DNA of 64,000 bases from Sipunculus nudus (GCA_026874595.1 CM049314.1:63150800-63214799); one strand, 5' to 3'; shown: positions 1-14,700, counted from the first letter of the stretch. A program made the numbers and translations. Notes: generated from the sequence alone by a model not told the origin.

Positions 1-222
1 GGGATGGACTAAGACAGTCTGCTGGGTTGGTTTTGTATTAAGTATATTATAAAGCTGAACTGATAGTGTGAAAGAACAGGCATAATATTGCTCCTGATTA
101 TGTCACTTTAAACTATTGGTACACACATTTACAGTATCAACATTAAATATGTACTGACAGTATTAGCACTGTACTGTTCACTTAGTGTACTGGTACATTT
201 AGATACTGTTTATATTTTCCAG

Positions 223-339
223 GACAAAACTAGGGCACAACGCAGCATTCATCCAGCTTCCTATAGGTCTGGAAGGCAAGAACGAAGGAGTAGTCGATCT
301 CATATCCCAGAAGGCCTTGTACTTCAGGGAACCCCAAGG
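223..339 (+). CDS. GFM1: GFM1 exon a (G domain)
   Basis: The acceptor is the AG at 221-222 and the donor GT is at 340-341. It enters with the last base of a split codon and reads [20 protein letters not shown] and on to YFREPQG, the GFM1 segment after the NKxD motif where the G' insert begins. It ends two bases into a Gly codon. Bases 1-222 are intron. Confidence 0.92.
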
Positions 340-3300
340 GTAGGATATTATATCATGAACCATATTCTTAATGAATTTTCTAAATTTATTTTTCAAACTT
401 TAGAAGCTCAATCATCCATTTTCCAAAGTACAGTCATGTCATCTGGGATTAGATAAAAATAGGATAAATGTGTATCACAGTATTATATGGAATATAATTG
501 AACAAATTGTGAACTTGAAAGGCACAGAATTAATAAAACATTCATAATTGAACAAAAAAAAAATTATGACCTGACCTTGAAATCATATTTAAGCAAAATA
601 ATATGTTAAGTTATAATGATTGGAGAAATTATCAATTGCAATTAGTGCATTTGTCCTGAAAGTACAGAGTTGTTGATTTTGGTATATCTTCATCATTTTT
701 GTATGATGCATTTGACTTTTCACAGAAGCCCTTGCTTTTTCTTTTGCCGTACAAATTGATATCATTTATTTGTGAAACAACAGGCTAACAATCGTAGAGG
801 ATGCCATCCCAGGTCATATGCTGACAGAGTGTAACGAAACTCGTCAAAGACTTATAGGTAAGGAGTTGACTGATTATTATCACATGGATAATAAGTTTAT
901 GACTTAAAATATTGCAAATTTTCTTATCATTTTCATCACTGCAAGGGTCACATTCTACTATATTTAAGTATTCTTTGTATTTCTGCTGTTATTTGTGTAT
1001 AAATATTCTCTTCAGAGTCTGTTGCTGATGCTGATGACATCCTTGGTGAGATGTTCCTCTTGGAGGAGACACCTACAGAAGATGATATACATGTAAGCAT
1101 GTACACCTACCACCTTCACCCCTTCACCATCATAGCTTGTACATTTTATGTGTTCACCCCTTGCTTTCCATTGTGGGTGTTTGTTTGTCCTCACAAAAAG
1201 CACTCAACATTGTGTTCTCAGTGCATTTTAGTGAAGTTTGGAGTAGCATTGACCACAGCCCAAGGAACTGTTACTCACGTTATAAAGCAGGCAAAAAGTT
1301 GCATGTTTTGTTAAGATCATTTTAATTTGTTCCACACATCACAGTTTTACTGCAGTGTAAATTTTTGTTAATATTTCTGTTATTATTGGCATGATCTGTA
1401 AGTTGCTAGCATTATTTTTATCTTAAATAATTTAGAACTACATATTCCAGTATGTCTTTCCTCTGGCTTTTCCACCCAGCATCCAGTGTTATCTCATAAT
1501 TTCATACACTTTCTTCACTTGTGTGTCTGTCAGGTCTATTTGATTTATTAGATCTGGTTCTGCAACTCCCTAAACTCTATGAGTCTGAGTCAGGTGAAAT
1601 TTTCTGAGTGCTTGAGTACATAACTTGCTGCGAGTGGCAACCCATGCACAAATATTGATTGAATCATGAGAGCCATTTTTAAAATCAACACAAAGTATTT
1701 CAAAATCAATATCCAACCCATAAATTATGTATCATTTTAAAGATGGTATACATATGTTAGAATTTTCATTCATTTTCATGTGATATTTTAACAATAAGAA
1801 AAATATTTTTTTAAATAGTATGTTGTTATAGGAACCCAGTAACAACAAGTTATTTTAAGTGGACCTTTATTAAAATACATGACAAAAAGTATTTTCATTT
1901 TTCTGCTACCACATGTCTTTCTTGTTTAGAAATGATTATATGTAATTCTTTTTATTGAATAAATATTTTAAGTTTCAGTTTGAAGGAAGAAAGAAACATG
2001 ATAGAAGAAAAACAAAAATTAGTCATTATGTCACCTTGTCCAAGTGCATTACAAAAGGAACAAGTGTTAACATCAACATAATGAATGAAAAAGTAAAGTA
2101 ACGGTAGCGAGACCACCAACACTGTTACAACCACTGTATAATTTGGGATTTATTTTTACTGATAATAGGCGGCCATCAGGAGGTCCTGCATAGCGAGGAA
2201 GTTCACCCCAGTTCTGGTGGGCACAGCTCTGAAGAATCGCGGGGTCCAACCTCTCCTCGATGCTGTTCTGACTTACCTCCCAAACCCCTCTGAGGTAGAA
2301 AATTACGCCCTAGACACTTCAGGGTAAGTTTATATATGTCCAGCAAAGGCATGTGAAATAAATAGAAATATAGATATGAACTTATTTGCTAATGTTGAAA
2401 TAGTCCATAGTCAGCTGGCCATGCAGCCTTTATAACCATTAGGCCAAAAAAAATTAAAGGTATGGTTCTCAGGCACCGCCCGCATCAATTTTAAACCCCC
2501 GCATCAAAACTTTTTATTTTGATTTTCAATAAAAACTTTCCAATTTTGAGCTGCTGTCGCTCCGAAATTTCTTTCAAGAAGATAAAACCATACAATTTAC
2601 TTTGTTTTGTAGTGTTTTACTTATTTAGCAAAACAAAACTGTTATTTTCATGCTTTTCCCTTATCATTTGACATTTTTATCGAAACATATAAAAAAAATT
2701 TAAAATAAAAAAAGCGCCCGCCCGCATTGATTTCTGAAAAAAAGTGCCTGAGAACCATACCTTTTTCTTATTTTGGCCTTATATTTCTATTTTGTTTCAG
2801 TGAAAAAGAAACTAAAGTGCTTCTGGATCACAAGAGAACATCAGATAATCCTTTTGTGGGTCTAGCATTCAAGTTAGAGGTAAGTTTAAGAAAGCAGGTC
2901 ACGGCGATCTATTTTTTTAAGGCCATGAATACCATATTCTCAGTGCCACTCATACTTTCTAGCACTTTGAGGCTGTATTTATTGTATTTTTATATTGTGC
3001 AAACTTTTTATATTGTGCAAACAAGCTTGTATAATCAAAATCCATATTATTTTAAAAGCAATGTGCGTAATATTTTAGAAGGTCTAAGTTGAATAACAAA
3101 ATTGGTTTTTCAAACTGAATATAAAAACAAATAGGAAAAATCTCTAATACTGTAATATTTTACGCAGAGATTGATTAATTAGTAATTAAATAATAATCAA
3201 TAAATAGTTCATTTTTCATTAGTTAATGATAAATTATAAATTACTTGACTTTATTTTAAAATTGTTTAAATTAAAATAAATTGTTTGATCATTACAATAT

Positions 3301-6300
3301 GAACTCTGTAATTACAACTTAGTTGCTATGGTCAAGTGTAACTGAAATATATGTATTATGATTTTTTCCATGGAATTTTAGCAAGGAAGGTTTGGACAGC
3401 TGACATACATGAGGGTGTATCAGGGAGGCATTAAGAGAGGGGACAACATTTACAACACACGTTCTGGTAAACGCATGCGGGTTCCTCGTCTGGCCAGGAT
3501 GCATGCAGAAAACATGGAGGTCAGCTTTTTACAATCTATGTAGTAGCAATTTGCCTCATATTCATTGGGTTAGATTTTCACACATTTCCCTGTTACAGCA
3601 TTTTGCAAGGGGTTTATTTTCACATAACATTTATAAGAGTAGTAGATAATATTTATACAAGTTTTATTAAAATCTAAGAGCTTTGCATTTACCATCTTTT
3701 CTCAACTGGAACTGATAGATGATTATCTGTTTGATGGGCTACAATGGAGCCTTGGTGAAATTTTCCAAATAATGTCAAATTCAACAGGATTTATGAGAAA
3801 ATATGGAAAAATTACCCCCCTTAGGACACACTTCCCATAATTCCTGACACCTCAAGACCAAATACACCACTGGTCACAGAGTAGCTAAATGATGACCATT
3901 TAGTGCTGCTGTGTTTCCGGTGGGCCAAGTTCACCATCTACATACACTTGGATAGTTTCTAATAGATGGTAGTAGACTCTTTGTAAAATTTCCCAAACAA
4001 TGTCAAATTCCAAGGTTAAATGAGAAAAGATATCAAATAAATCCCTTAGGACACACTTGGTAGTGTGTGTGTGTATGTATGTATAAATATTTTTGTATGT
4101 ATTTTACAGGATGTTCAGGAGGTCTTCGCTGGTGACATCTGTGCCATGTTTGGAGCAGACTGTGCCGGGGGAGACACTTTTGTAACCAAGGGCAATGAGA
4201 ACATTTCCATGGTAACCATCATCCAATCAAGATCTCATAATAATAAAAAATTGATTCATTCTCTTGATGAGTCAGTAAAAACCCTTATAGTCACCTCTAT
4301 TTGTGACATGGTTTTGTGTTGTGGAACTTTCATGATATGAATGTGCAAAAGGGCTTTATTTGGACAAATTATTTTTCATATAAACAGTTTGGTCAAAATT
4401 GTCTTTTTTCCAGCAACAATAATACACCCTTCTACCTCACAGGAGTAAATAACAGTCACTGGTTGAAGTATTTTGATAAATATGGCTGCCAGTAATTAAC
4501 AATTAAATTATCTTATTATTAGCTCAGCTGACTGAAAGTCATCTGAGCTATAGCGATCACTCTTTGTCCATCGTCCGTCTGTCCGTCTGTCCGTCCTTTC
4601 ACCAGGCACAAATCGTAACCGCTGGACCTAGAACCTTGTAACTTGGGATTCTGAGAGGTCCATAAAAAATCTCCTTGGAAACCTAGAAATTAGGTCTCTG
4701 TTACCCATATCCTTCGAGCTATGTGGCCCCAAAGTACCCCCCAGAAAAGTCAAAAATTTCATACAAAAACTTCAATATCTCATTAACTACTTGACTGATG
4801 GTCATGATTTTTGGCATACATATTGATCATGAGATGTTACATCACTTCCTGCAGACTGGTGGCGCCACCTGTATTTTTCGATTTTTTACGAATTTTTTTC
4901 TCTATTTTTGAGACCTTTAAAAATGTGAACATCTGTTAACAAGGCACAAATCATAAAGACTGGACTTAGAATCTTAATTCTTGACACACTGAGAGGTCCA
5001 TGAAAAATCTCCTTGGAAACCAGAAATTAGGTCTCTGTTACCCATATCCTTTGAGCTATGGGGCCCCAAAGTACCCCCCAGAATAGTAAAAAATTTCATA
5101 CAAAAACTTCAATATCTCAATAACTACATCACTGATGGTCTTCATTTTTGGCATACATATTGATCATGAGATGTTTGATCAGTTCCTGCAGACTGGTGGC
5201 GCCACCTGTACTGTTTGATTTTTTTACGATTTTTTCCTCTATTTTTGAGACCTTTGAGGATGCTGTCATCTGTTAGCGTGGCACAAATCGTTACGACTGG
5301 ACCTAGAATCTTCATTTTCGACACACTGAGAGACCTATGAAAAGTCTCCATGGAAACCAGAAATTAGGTCTCTGTTACCCATATCCTTCGAGCTATGGGG
5401 CCCAAAATTACCCCCCAGAATAGTAAAAAATTTCATACAAAAACTTCAATATCTCATTAACTACATCACTGATGGTCATGATTTTCGACATACATATTGA
5501 TCATGAGATGTTTCATCAGTTTGTGCAGACTGGTGGCGCCACCTGTATTTTTCAATGTTCACGAATTGTTTTCTCCATTTTTGAGACCTTTAAGGATGTA
5601 GTTATCTGTCAACAGGGTACAAATCGTAACGACTGGACCTAGAATCTTCGTTCTTGACACACAGGGAGACCCATGATAAGTCTCCATGGAAACCTGAAAT
5701 TTGGTCTCTGTTACCCATATCCTTTGAGCTATGGCACTCCAAAGTACAGCTCAGAATAATGGAAAATTTGATACAAAAGCTAAAGTATCTGAACAACTAA
5801 TGCAGAGATAACCATAATTGTTTGCATGGATATTGATCATGGAGTGTTCCATAAGTTTCTGCAGACTGGTGGCACCACCTGTATTTGTTCGTTTTTTTTT
5901 ACGAAATTTTTCTGTATTTTTGAGACCTTTAAAGATATGAACATCTGTTAACAGGGCACAAATCATAAAAACTGGACCAAGAATCTTCATTCTTGACACA
6001 CAGGGAGACCCATGAAAAGTCTCCATGGAAACTTGAAATTAGGTCTCTGTTACCCATATTCTTTAAGCTGTATGGGTCCAAAATACCCCCCCCCCCCAGA
6101 ATAATGGAAAATTTGATACAAAAACTGCAGTATTTCAATAACTACAACACTGATGGTCATGATTTTCTGCATACATATTGATCATGAGCTGTTCCATCAG
6201 TTTCTGCAGACTGGGTGTGCCACCTCTATTTTTTTTTCAAATTTTTACGAATTTTTTCTCTTTTTTGAGACCTTTTAAGATGTGGTTATCTGTCAACAGG

Positions 6301-9300
6301 GTACAAATCGCAACAACTGGACCTAGAATCTTCATTCTTGTCATGCAAGGAGGCCCATGAAAGGTGCCTGTGGAAACTTGAAATTAGGTCTCTGTTACCC
6401 ATATCCTTCAAGCTATAGGACTCCGAAGTATCCCTCAGGATAATGGACAATTTGATACAAAAACTGAAGTATCTGAACAACTAATGCAGAGATCACCATG
6501 ATTTTTTGCATGGATATTGACCATTAAGTGTTTTTATTAGTTTCTGCAGACTGTAGGAGCCACCTGTATTTTTGTATCCGCCAAAACGAAGTTTTGCGGA
6601 TACTATGTTTTTGACCGAGTTCCTCCGCCGCGGCGGCGTTCGTTTCCAGAGAGCTCCTCGAAGACTAATGGACCGATTTTTCCAAAACTTACACCTATTA
6701 TCGGGTCACATGTGAACTGGTGCCTAACCAATTTGCATTGACCTCTGACCTTTCCTCTCTATCCAGTGTCCATTTGTGGGTCTGTTTCCACTCATAAACC
6801 CTCATATCTCGGGAACCGTTTGATCGATCAGGAAATAAAATTGATACAAATGTAGCCCTTGGATTGCTTTATAACATACACAAAAAATGGTGGCGCCACC
6901 TGTAACCATGTTTGCACAGTGTCCATCTGTTCATCTGCCTTGGGTTAAAATCACTCATATCTCTGCAGTGAATTGACTAATTCACCTGAAATTCGTCATG
7001 TGTATACATCCAGGATAGCTTTCTTGATTTTATGACAGATGGCGCCACCTATGTTCACGTTCACGCTGATGATATCCAAGCTTATATCTCGGGAACCGTT
7101 TGACCGATCAGGAAATAAAATTTATACAAATGTAGTCCTTTGATAGCTCTGTAACATACACAAAAAATGGTGGCGCCACCTGTAACAATGTTTGCACAGC
7201 GTCTGTCTGTTAGTCTGCCGTGGCCTAAAATTACTCATTTCTCTGTAGTGGTTTGACATAACTGCCTAAAATTTTGCAGGTTTATACATCGTGGACAGCT
7301 TTCTTGATTTTATGACAGGTGGCGCCACCTACATTCTAATTAACGCTGGACACATCCAAGCTCATATCTCAGGAACCATTTGACCGATTGGGCCAAAATT
7401 GTGCATGTGTTTAGATCTCACATAGGTCTTTATCATACACAAAACTGGAGGGGTTACCTGCAAAGATTTTTGCACAGTGTTTGTCTGTTTGTCTGCCATG
7501 GGCAAAAATCGCTCAAAAACATGTAGTGGTTTGATTTTTCTGCCTAAAATTTTGCAGGTGTATACAACTTGGACAGCTTTCTGGATTTGTGGTAGGTGGC
7601 ACAATCTACATACACATTTAGGCTGCAGACATCCATGCTAATATGCAACATACCTCACTCTATTTCCCCTTGCCACTCAATCCATGCCTCACTATCCGAT
7701 TTTGGCAGATACATGTAGTCACTTGTCGGTTACCCGTATTCTAGTTTTAAAAGTTTACACATTTTTCTCTATTTTTGAGATATATAAATACAGACTAAAT
7801 CTTGGCCTGTTGGTTAATCTGTTTGATGCTTCAGTTGAATGGGTATATACTACCATTCTGATGATAAAATTTCCTTTTGCGAATCTCTTCCCAGTCAGCT
7901 GAGCGTCATGACCCATGGGTCACTTGTATATTATACTGTTAAGATCATTTACCTGATTAATTTTAGTTAAGAGTAACCTATATTTATAAAGTACAATCTA
8001 ATAAGGCAATAAAATAAGAAATCATAATTATTTTTTTATATTAAATGAACATTAAATGTTAATGTTAAACTGTACTTGGATAACAGAGCCTGTACAGTTA
8101 TGGAATAGCTTCTATTTTTATATATTGTATATTCATTTGTTTTATAAGATGCACATAATAATAATGTACACACACAAGTTCAAGAAAACACCAGCATACT
8201 CCTTTTCATAAAGAATCATTAACCACTTGTTATTTTAAGTTACTGTGTTTGCCAAAAGCATAGACACCTCAAAACTGTCTTAAAGCATTAATTAATTTAT
8301 ATGATAATTAACTTGTTTATTTACTCTCCATACACCAATGCTGGGAATCGGTTGGAATTTCATGATTGATCATCAATAAAAATCCGCTGACCAATAATCA
8401 GAAATAATTGTTCGTTTAGAAGTATGAACTTTCTGGTACTGGTACATCATCTCATCTGATATATGTAGGCCTACATGCAGGCTAATAATGTCATAATTCT
8501 ATAGCTTTTGTGTGTATAAAGTAACTTGGGAATTAAGTCTTTTTTTAGTAAAAAACTTTACTACAGTTTGCTTTTGTATTTCAGGAAACACAGACTTTTC
8601 TCTAGCTTGCATGCAAAATGTATATATAAGCACTCATTTCCTGATCACAAAGCCTTAATTACATGCAACAATTTTCAGTCAGTGGAACTGCATGATCAAT
8701 CATCGGATCATTTGCAATAACCCGATTGATTATCGAGTATAATCTATCGTCCACCCATCACTTCTATACACACATATATAGATAAAAAGTACTGAATCTA
8801 TGTAATAAGAGTTTGAGGAATGATGACATTTAGCCAAATCAGAGTGTATCGAGCTGGTCACATGACTAATCGCTCTTGATGTTCCATGAAGATACTCCAC
8901 TCCTTGAAGCGTAAAAATGGCTGACCTCAAACTCATTTTAACAATTCTTTTATGATATTAATTCATAAAATGAGTTTAATATGAAAAAAAAATATTTTAT
9001 TTTGGTGTGCACATTTGATTTATATTATTATTTAATATCTGTCATCCTTTTATGTATGTGTGTGTTAGTGTAAGTCCTTTATAGCTAATTAGCAGCTGTG
9101 GCTTACTTAAAGTCTGTATATTGTGTATAGCCTACTGTAGATTAAGATGTTTTAAGGGGCTTAAATTTTAATGTTTTTTTTTAGTATGCATATAGTGGGG
9201 TACTTAATTTCATGAAAATATTTGTAATGCAGGGTTTAGAAATAAATTCATCTAAAACATTGGTGAGTGGTGACCCAAATTAGAACCTTATCATACAGTG

Positions 9301-11660
9301 TGCCTGCAATGCTGTCATTAGATTAGTGTGGTTTAAAAGAAGCCCCACCCACCTCTTGCCTTTAGCACAAGGAAATATACTGTATTGACTGACACATGCC
9401 CACACATTTGTTGTGTTTATTCCCCTATCTGACCACGTAAATGCTTACACTATCAGCAGAAAAAGAAAACAGGACCTTTTAAATGAAGGATATTGGTACT
9501 AAATTTGCATTATTGTCCAGTATTCCAATGAAGCAATGCCTGTGAATCATGGAGGTGCCTTTTGGCATTCAACCCACCAACATTTTTACATTATTAAAAT
9601 AGAAAATGAAATATATGTATATACACATTTTTATACATCCTACTCTGACTGAACGTATGATGATTGATGGTATAACCACAATCCATCTGTCTGTTGTCCC
9701 TCCTTTAAGTGTAGTTGCGAAAACTTACAAGGGCTTTGATGCATCAAATGGATTTTCACAAAACTCATCCTAACTGCTTACCAACAGATTATCTCACTCC
9801 ATTACAATTACAGGCAAAACCCATGCACAGTTAATGAGGTCAGAATTCACCAGATTTTGGTGGCTTTGGATGGCCTTCCAAAAATACAGTTTCTTCCCTG
9901 AATTAAAGTCTCTGCAAAAATTCATGCATATTTATTGAGGTGAGAGGTCACAAGACATCCAGAGTGTGTACTGTGCTCCTTTGCTTTTGTTATATACAAT
10001 TCTTTCTTTAATGTCTAGGAATCCATGTACATCCCAGAGCCTGTTATATCTATGAGTATAAAACCAGCCAACAACAAGGATCTTGACAACTTCTCCAAGG
10101 GCCTGGCTCGGTTTACGAGAGAAGACCCAACATTCAGAGTTATGTTCGACCCAGAGAGTAAACAGTCCATCGTGTCAGGGATGGGAGAACTGCATTTAGA
10201 TATTTATGCTCAGGTAAGCATTTTTCCCTATCCCAAAAATATTGGCTGATGATATGAAACCACCTTTGGTTTTAATTTTTGTGTCTTCTTCCATGCATTA
10301 TTCTAAAAATTGTTAATGAAATTCAATGGAATTTAGTGTTGAAAAATGGGCCATAGACCAATAATTTATTATTATATATAATTTATAATCTATTAAAATA
10401 ATTTTTTGGTGCATTTAGATTCTGTAGGTTTTTCCTCCATTTTGTTTAGATGACATTATTGGACACTGTTTTTTGTTTGTCTAATTCTGTTTACGACATG
10501 TTGTTAACATTTATTAATTTATTTTGACACTGTATGATGACACTATTAATATTATCACTGTAACGTCATCCTAACGAAAGTGTAATACAAGACCAGCAGT
10601 TATATAACTGTGATAAGACAAATTATGGGGGCTGTTATTATAGTCCGTTCCACCAACCCTGTCCACCTCATTATTTTGTGATTAACTCTACATAAGACAA
10701 ACTAGCCAAATGAAATTTGCAGCAATTGCAGAAAGAGGAAAATGCATAATTTTTGGTTCCCTACCTGCTTACGATATAAGTATTATTCACTTTATGGCCT
10801 GGTTGACATGTCTTATAATACATATATCCATGGTTCATGGTGTGCCTAACAAGTGGCCATTTTTTATCCTCCCAGGATATGAAGTAATGTGAAGTAACAG
10901 TGAAGCACGTGCACACAGAGAAACAAGTCTCACTATACACAGGGTTCAGCAGCTCTTGATTATTGGTCCTGTTAATATGGGTTACTCATTTGTGCATCAC
11001 CTCTATTATGATGTCATCACTGATCCCTGCCATACCCATTTTATAGATTGGTGGCAAGATGTTGCTACAGAATCAACTAGTTACTCATAAAATGATTTTA
11101 AATTATTTACAGGAAAATGATGTAAGGTAGGCTATTATTTCCATAATAGTTAATTAGGCATTCCTTCTTTCTGCCATAGGAATAAAACTTTTTGATGTTC
11201 TTTGACTCACAAAAAAATAAGCCTAAAAAAAAACATGTGGACAGGGGTGGTTGTACAGACTAGAATTTGTAGAGGCTTGCACATGATTAAGATTTTTTAT
11301 TTTATTTTGTATTTACAGAGACTAGCCAGTGAATATAATGCCAAATGTGTATTGGGGAAACCAAAAGTAGCATTCAGAGAAAATGTGGTGCAGAATACAG
11401 AGTAAGTATAAATCATAGTGTTCCTCAATTAACAGTTACCCACTAATGATTATGTCAGTAGAGTATAAATACATGTTTGATAAAGTTTTAGTAATCCCAC
11501 AGGCATGAGCATGGAGCAGTCCCAAATATTAAAAATGTTGGAATGTAGAAAAACAAAATTGTAAAATATTCCAATCATTTCTCAAAAGTTTTTGAAGGCC
11601 ACTTTTTATAAAGTTCTATACCTCTTGTGCATGCAATCAAATTGTATAAAGATTAGTGTG

Positions 11661-11742
<82 letters not shown>

Positions 11743-14700
11743 ACCAAAAGATTAAAGGTATGGTTTTAAGGCATTGGCCACATCAATTTTAATCCTCCGC
11801 ATCAAAATTTTTTATTCAATAGAGACTTACCAATTTTGAACTACAGCAGCTCAGACAACAAGATAAAATAATACTATTTTGATAAGGTTTCCTTTGTTAT
11901 GTAGTGCTTTTATCTGTTAAGCAAAAATTGTAATTATCATGATTTTCCTTGATCATATGACATTTTTTTTTTAATTGTACAAAAAAAGGTAACAAAAAAA
12001 ATTGCCTGCCCGCATTGATTTCTGAAAAAATGTGCCTGAGAACCAAACCTTTTTTTTTGGCCAAAATATATAATATGTATAGTAAATAAATAACTTGTAT
12101 ACTATAAGCTAAGTCATGATATTATGGGATGATTTAAGTTCAGTATAACTTTGATGTGCTACCTGATGATTTGTCCCTGGAGCATGTAAATTATGAATAT
12201 GTTTTCCTCAGTTTTACTTAAAGACTCCTTAAGATTGAACTGGTACCTTAGACTGTATGATCCAGTTCATTATCCACCAGGCAAAGTCATACCCATAGCA
12301 GCTCACCTTTGGCAATCAGCAGGTTATGCTTGGACAATCAGGAGGTTAAACATGCTTTCCTTGACAATACAATGTCTGTGTACTGGTCAGTATATTTGTA
12401 AATATTGTATATATTTGGCTCATGAAGCTGATTTCGATTTTATTTTCCCTCCAGATTTGATTATTTACATAAAAAGCAGTCTGGTGGGCGGGGTCAGTAT
12501 GGAAGAGTGACAGGTTATATTGAAGTGAGTGTTTATATATTTAAGTATTGAATAAGTTTCATAATTCTTTTGTTTAAATAAAAGCCTAGAAATTTTTTTA
12601 TTTTTAGTTCAGCTTACTGAAAGACAACTGAGTATAGAAATGGTGCTTTGTCTCTCTGGTCTTCTGTTAGCAGGGCACAAATCATAACCGCTAACCCTAG
12701 AAACTTGTAATATTAAAACTTGTATCAAATTGAAATGAAAGAAAATTGAAAAAAGTACAGAAATACATTAAGAAAGAACACTGTATGTCATTAAGAGTGT
12801 AACGTTTTTCATTTGGCCAATGATTAAATCAAAATATAAATTGTATTGATTTTAAAAGGAGCTGTTGGGTCATGGAAGTAATATAACACTGTTGAAGACA
12901 AAAGAGAATGCAAGTTTAGATTTTATATATATAAAGTGTATATGTGTGCACTGCTGGGTAATGTGTAGTGTGTATAACTAAATATTTTTATATACAGTCT
13001 CTACCACCTGAGGACTACACAAAGCTGGTATTTGAAGATGAAACTTCAGGAACAAATATACCAAAACAATTTGTACCAGCGATTAAAAAGGTTGGAATTT
13101 TATCATTTCTCTCTTTAAACATCTGACATCTATCATGGCATAAATTTATGCTAAATAAAGAATTTTCTAATTTATTATGACAAAGGGCATAAATACAGAT
13201 TTCGTACATTATATATGTTCACATCAATTTCTTCCTTAAAGAATACCCTATCATACTTTTAGTAAGATATGAAGATTGGTGTTGGGAGGTACTCCTTGAT
13301 CATAATCAATCATCCATCCACAGTATATCAGCAGCTGATAATGGATTATAAGTCATTTTTGAGAAGTGTTCAGAAATAGTTATAATTTAATGGCCAGTCA
13401 TCGGTAAAAATTGGTTGACCTCTAAGTGTATGAAATATTTGATCAAATATAGACCTGTACATCCGCTCAGTTGGTATATAGGCCTAATCTCGGCAAATAT
13501 ATATATAATAAATGTGTAGCCTACATGTGTATATAGCAAACTACAGCATGACCCTATTAGTAAACACAGATTATTCTAAAGTTTGTTTGCAAAAATTATA
13601 TTAAAATGCACTTTCCATCTGTATGTTCATTTATTTCTTAATTTTCTAGGGCTTTTTGAATGCCTGTGAGAAAGGATATTTGAGTGGACACAAAATTTCT
13701 GGAATAAGATTTGTTCTACAAGATGGTTAGTATTTGTAAGGTTTATTACTTTTAATAGTTTTTATGAGACTTATAACTGTAATATAAATATGAGTTTTGG
13801 TCATTTGTATCTTTCATCATAAAAAGGAAAGATAAATGGATTATTCACCAATCAACAATTCTAAAAAGTGAAAGGTGATTCCCTTATGTTTGCATACTAG
13901 TATATCTCATTTGATTTGATAAGGGTTTGACATGCTATTGCTCATACTGTACATGGGATGGCCTTTTGTCCTGGAGGATCCCAAACTTGTGATATTCTTG
14001 AAAGCAAAATTATTGTGAGAATAAAACTATTGTAAATAAGATGACCAGATCTACACAGTCATATATTCAGCAGCCTCATTATCATATCATGTAAGTTATC
14101 CTAGCATATTGGTTTGAAAGGTGATGGACTTATATTATTGGTACCGTAAATTCTCTATTATAAGCTGCCTGTGTATTAGAAGCCGTGACCAGACTTTTCC
14201 ATTTCCTGTCCTCAATGCAGTAGATCTGGGAAAACCCCTTGGATCTAATCAGCTTTTAATGAACACTAATTGTCCCCAATTTGATTTCATGTAAGTCCTG
14301 ATCAATTTTTCAGATTTTGCATGCATCTTAAACAATTCTTGTAATAATTGATATATACACTCCACAGGTAATTTTATGGTGAGATTGTGTTAAGGGTACC
14401 CTTTCGCTTAACTGATGAAGTGCATCATTAAACTTTAACCTTGTGAGTGTGAATATGTAACTTACCACATCCTGTGACAATGCAGCTTAAAAATCTGTCT
14501 ATATTGTATAACTAATATCATTTACTAACTAACCTTATTTGCTAGATTTGTTAGCCTGTCCTTGTATCGTTTCATGCATCTTTTATAAAGTACTTTGAAC
14601 TTCATTGACAGGTGCTCACCACGCTGTTGATTCGGATGAGTACTCCTTCCAGCAGGCTGCAGAGGGCGCCATGAGGCAAGGTGGGGCTGCATCTTCCACA

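Larger units (their letters stand above)
4522..7904 (+). mobile_element. 3.4-kb non-coding element with 13-bp TIRs and two internal tandem arrays
   Basis: The left end GCTCAGCTGACTG (4522-4534) and right end CAGTCAGCTGAGC (7892-7904) are exact reverse complements. The left end also folds on itself: 4522-4548 is a hairpin with 11 paired bases, one mismatch and a GAA loop. Just beyond the right end is the perfect palindrome TGACCCATGGGTCA at 7909-7922. The body has no long ORF. It consists of a roughly 337-bp array (about 4,600-6,573), a hairpin at 6574-6603, then a 280-bp array. A TCCGTCTGTCCGTC tract lies at about 4,571-4,597. No target duplication is evident. Truncated relatives occur at about 12,606-12,720 and 22,376-22,530. 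It is probably a non-autonomous foldback-type or nested composite element. Confidence 0.65.

Noticed and set aside
1051-1314. 87-codon ORF covering a GFM1 exon
   Set aside because: Its first 14 codons are real exon sequence; after 1,092 it reads through the donor site into intron.
5142-6480. Several overlapping ORFs of 60-90 codons on both strands
   Set aside because: They recur with the period of the 337-bp tandem repeat and resemble each other only because the DNA repeats.
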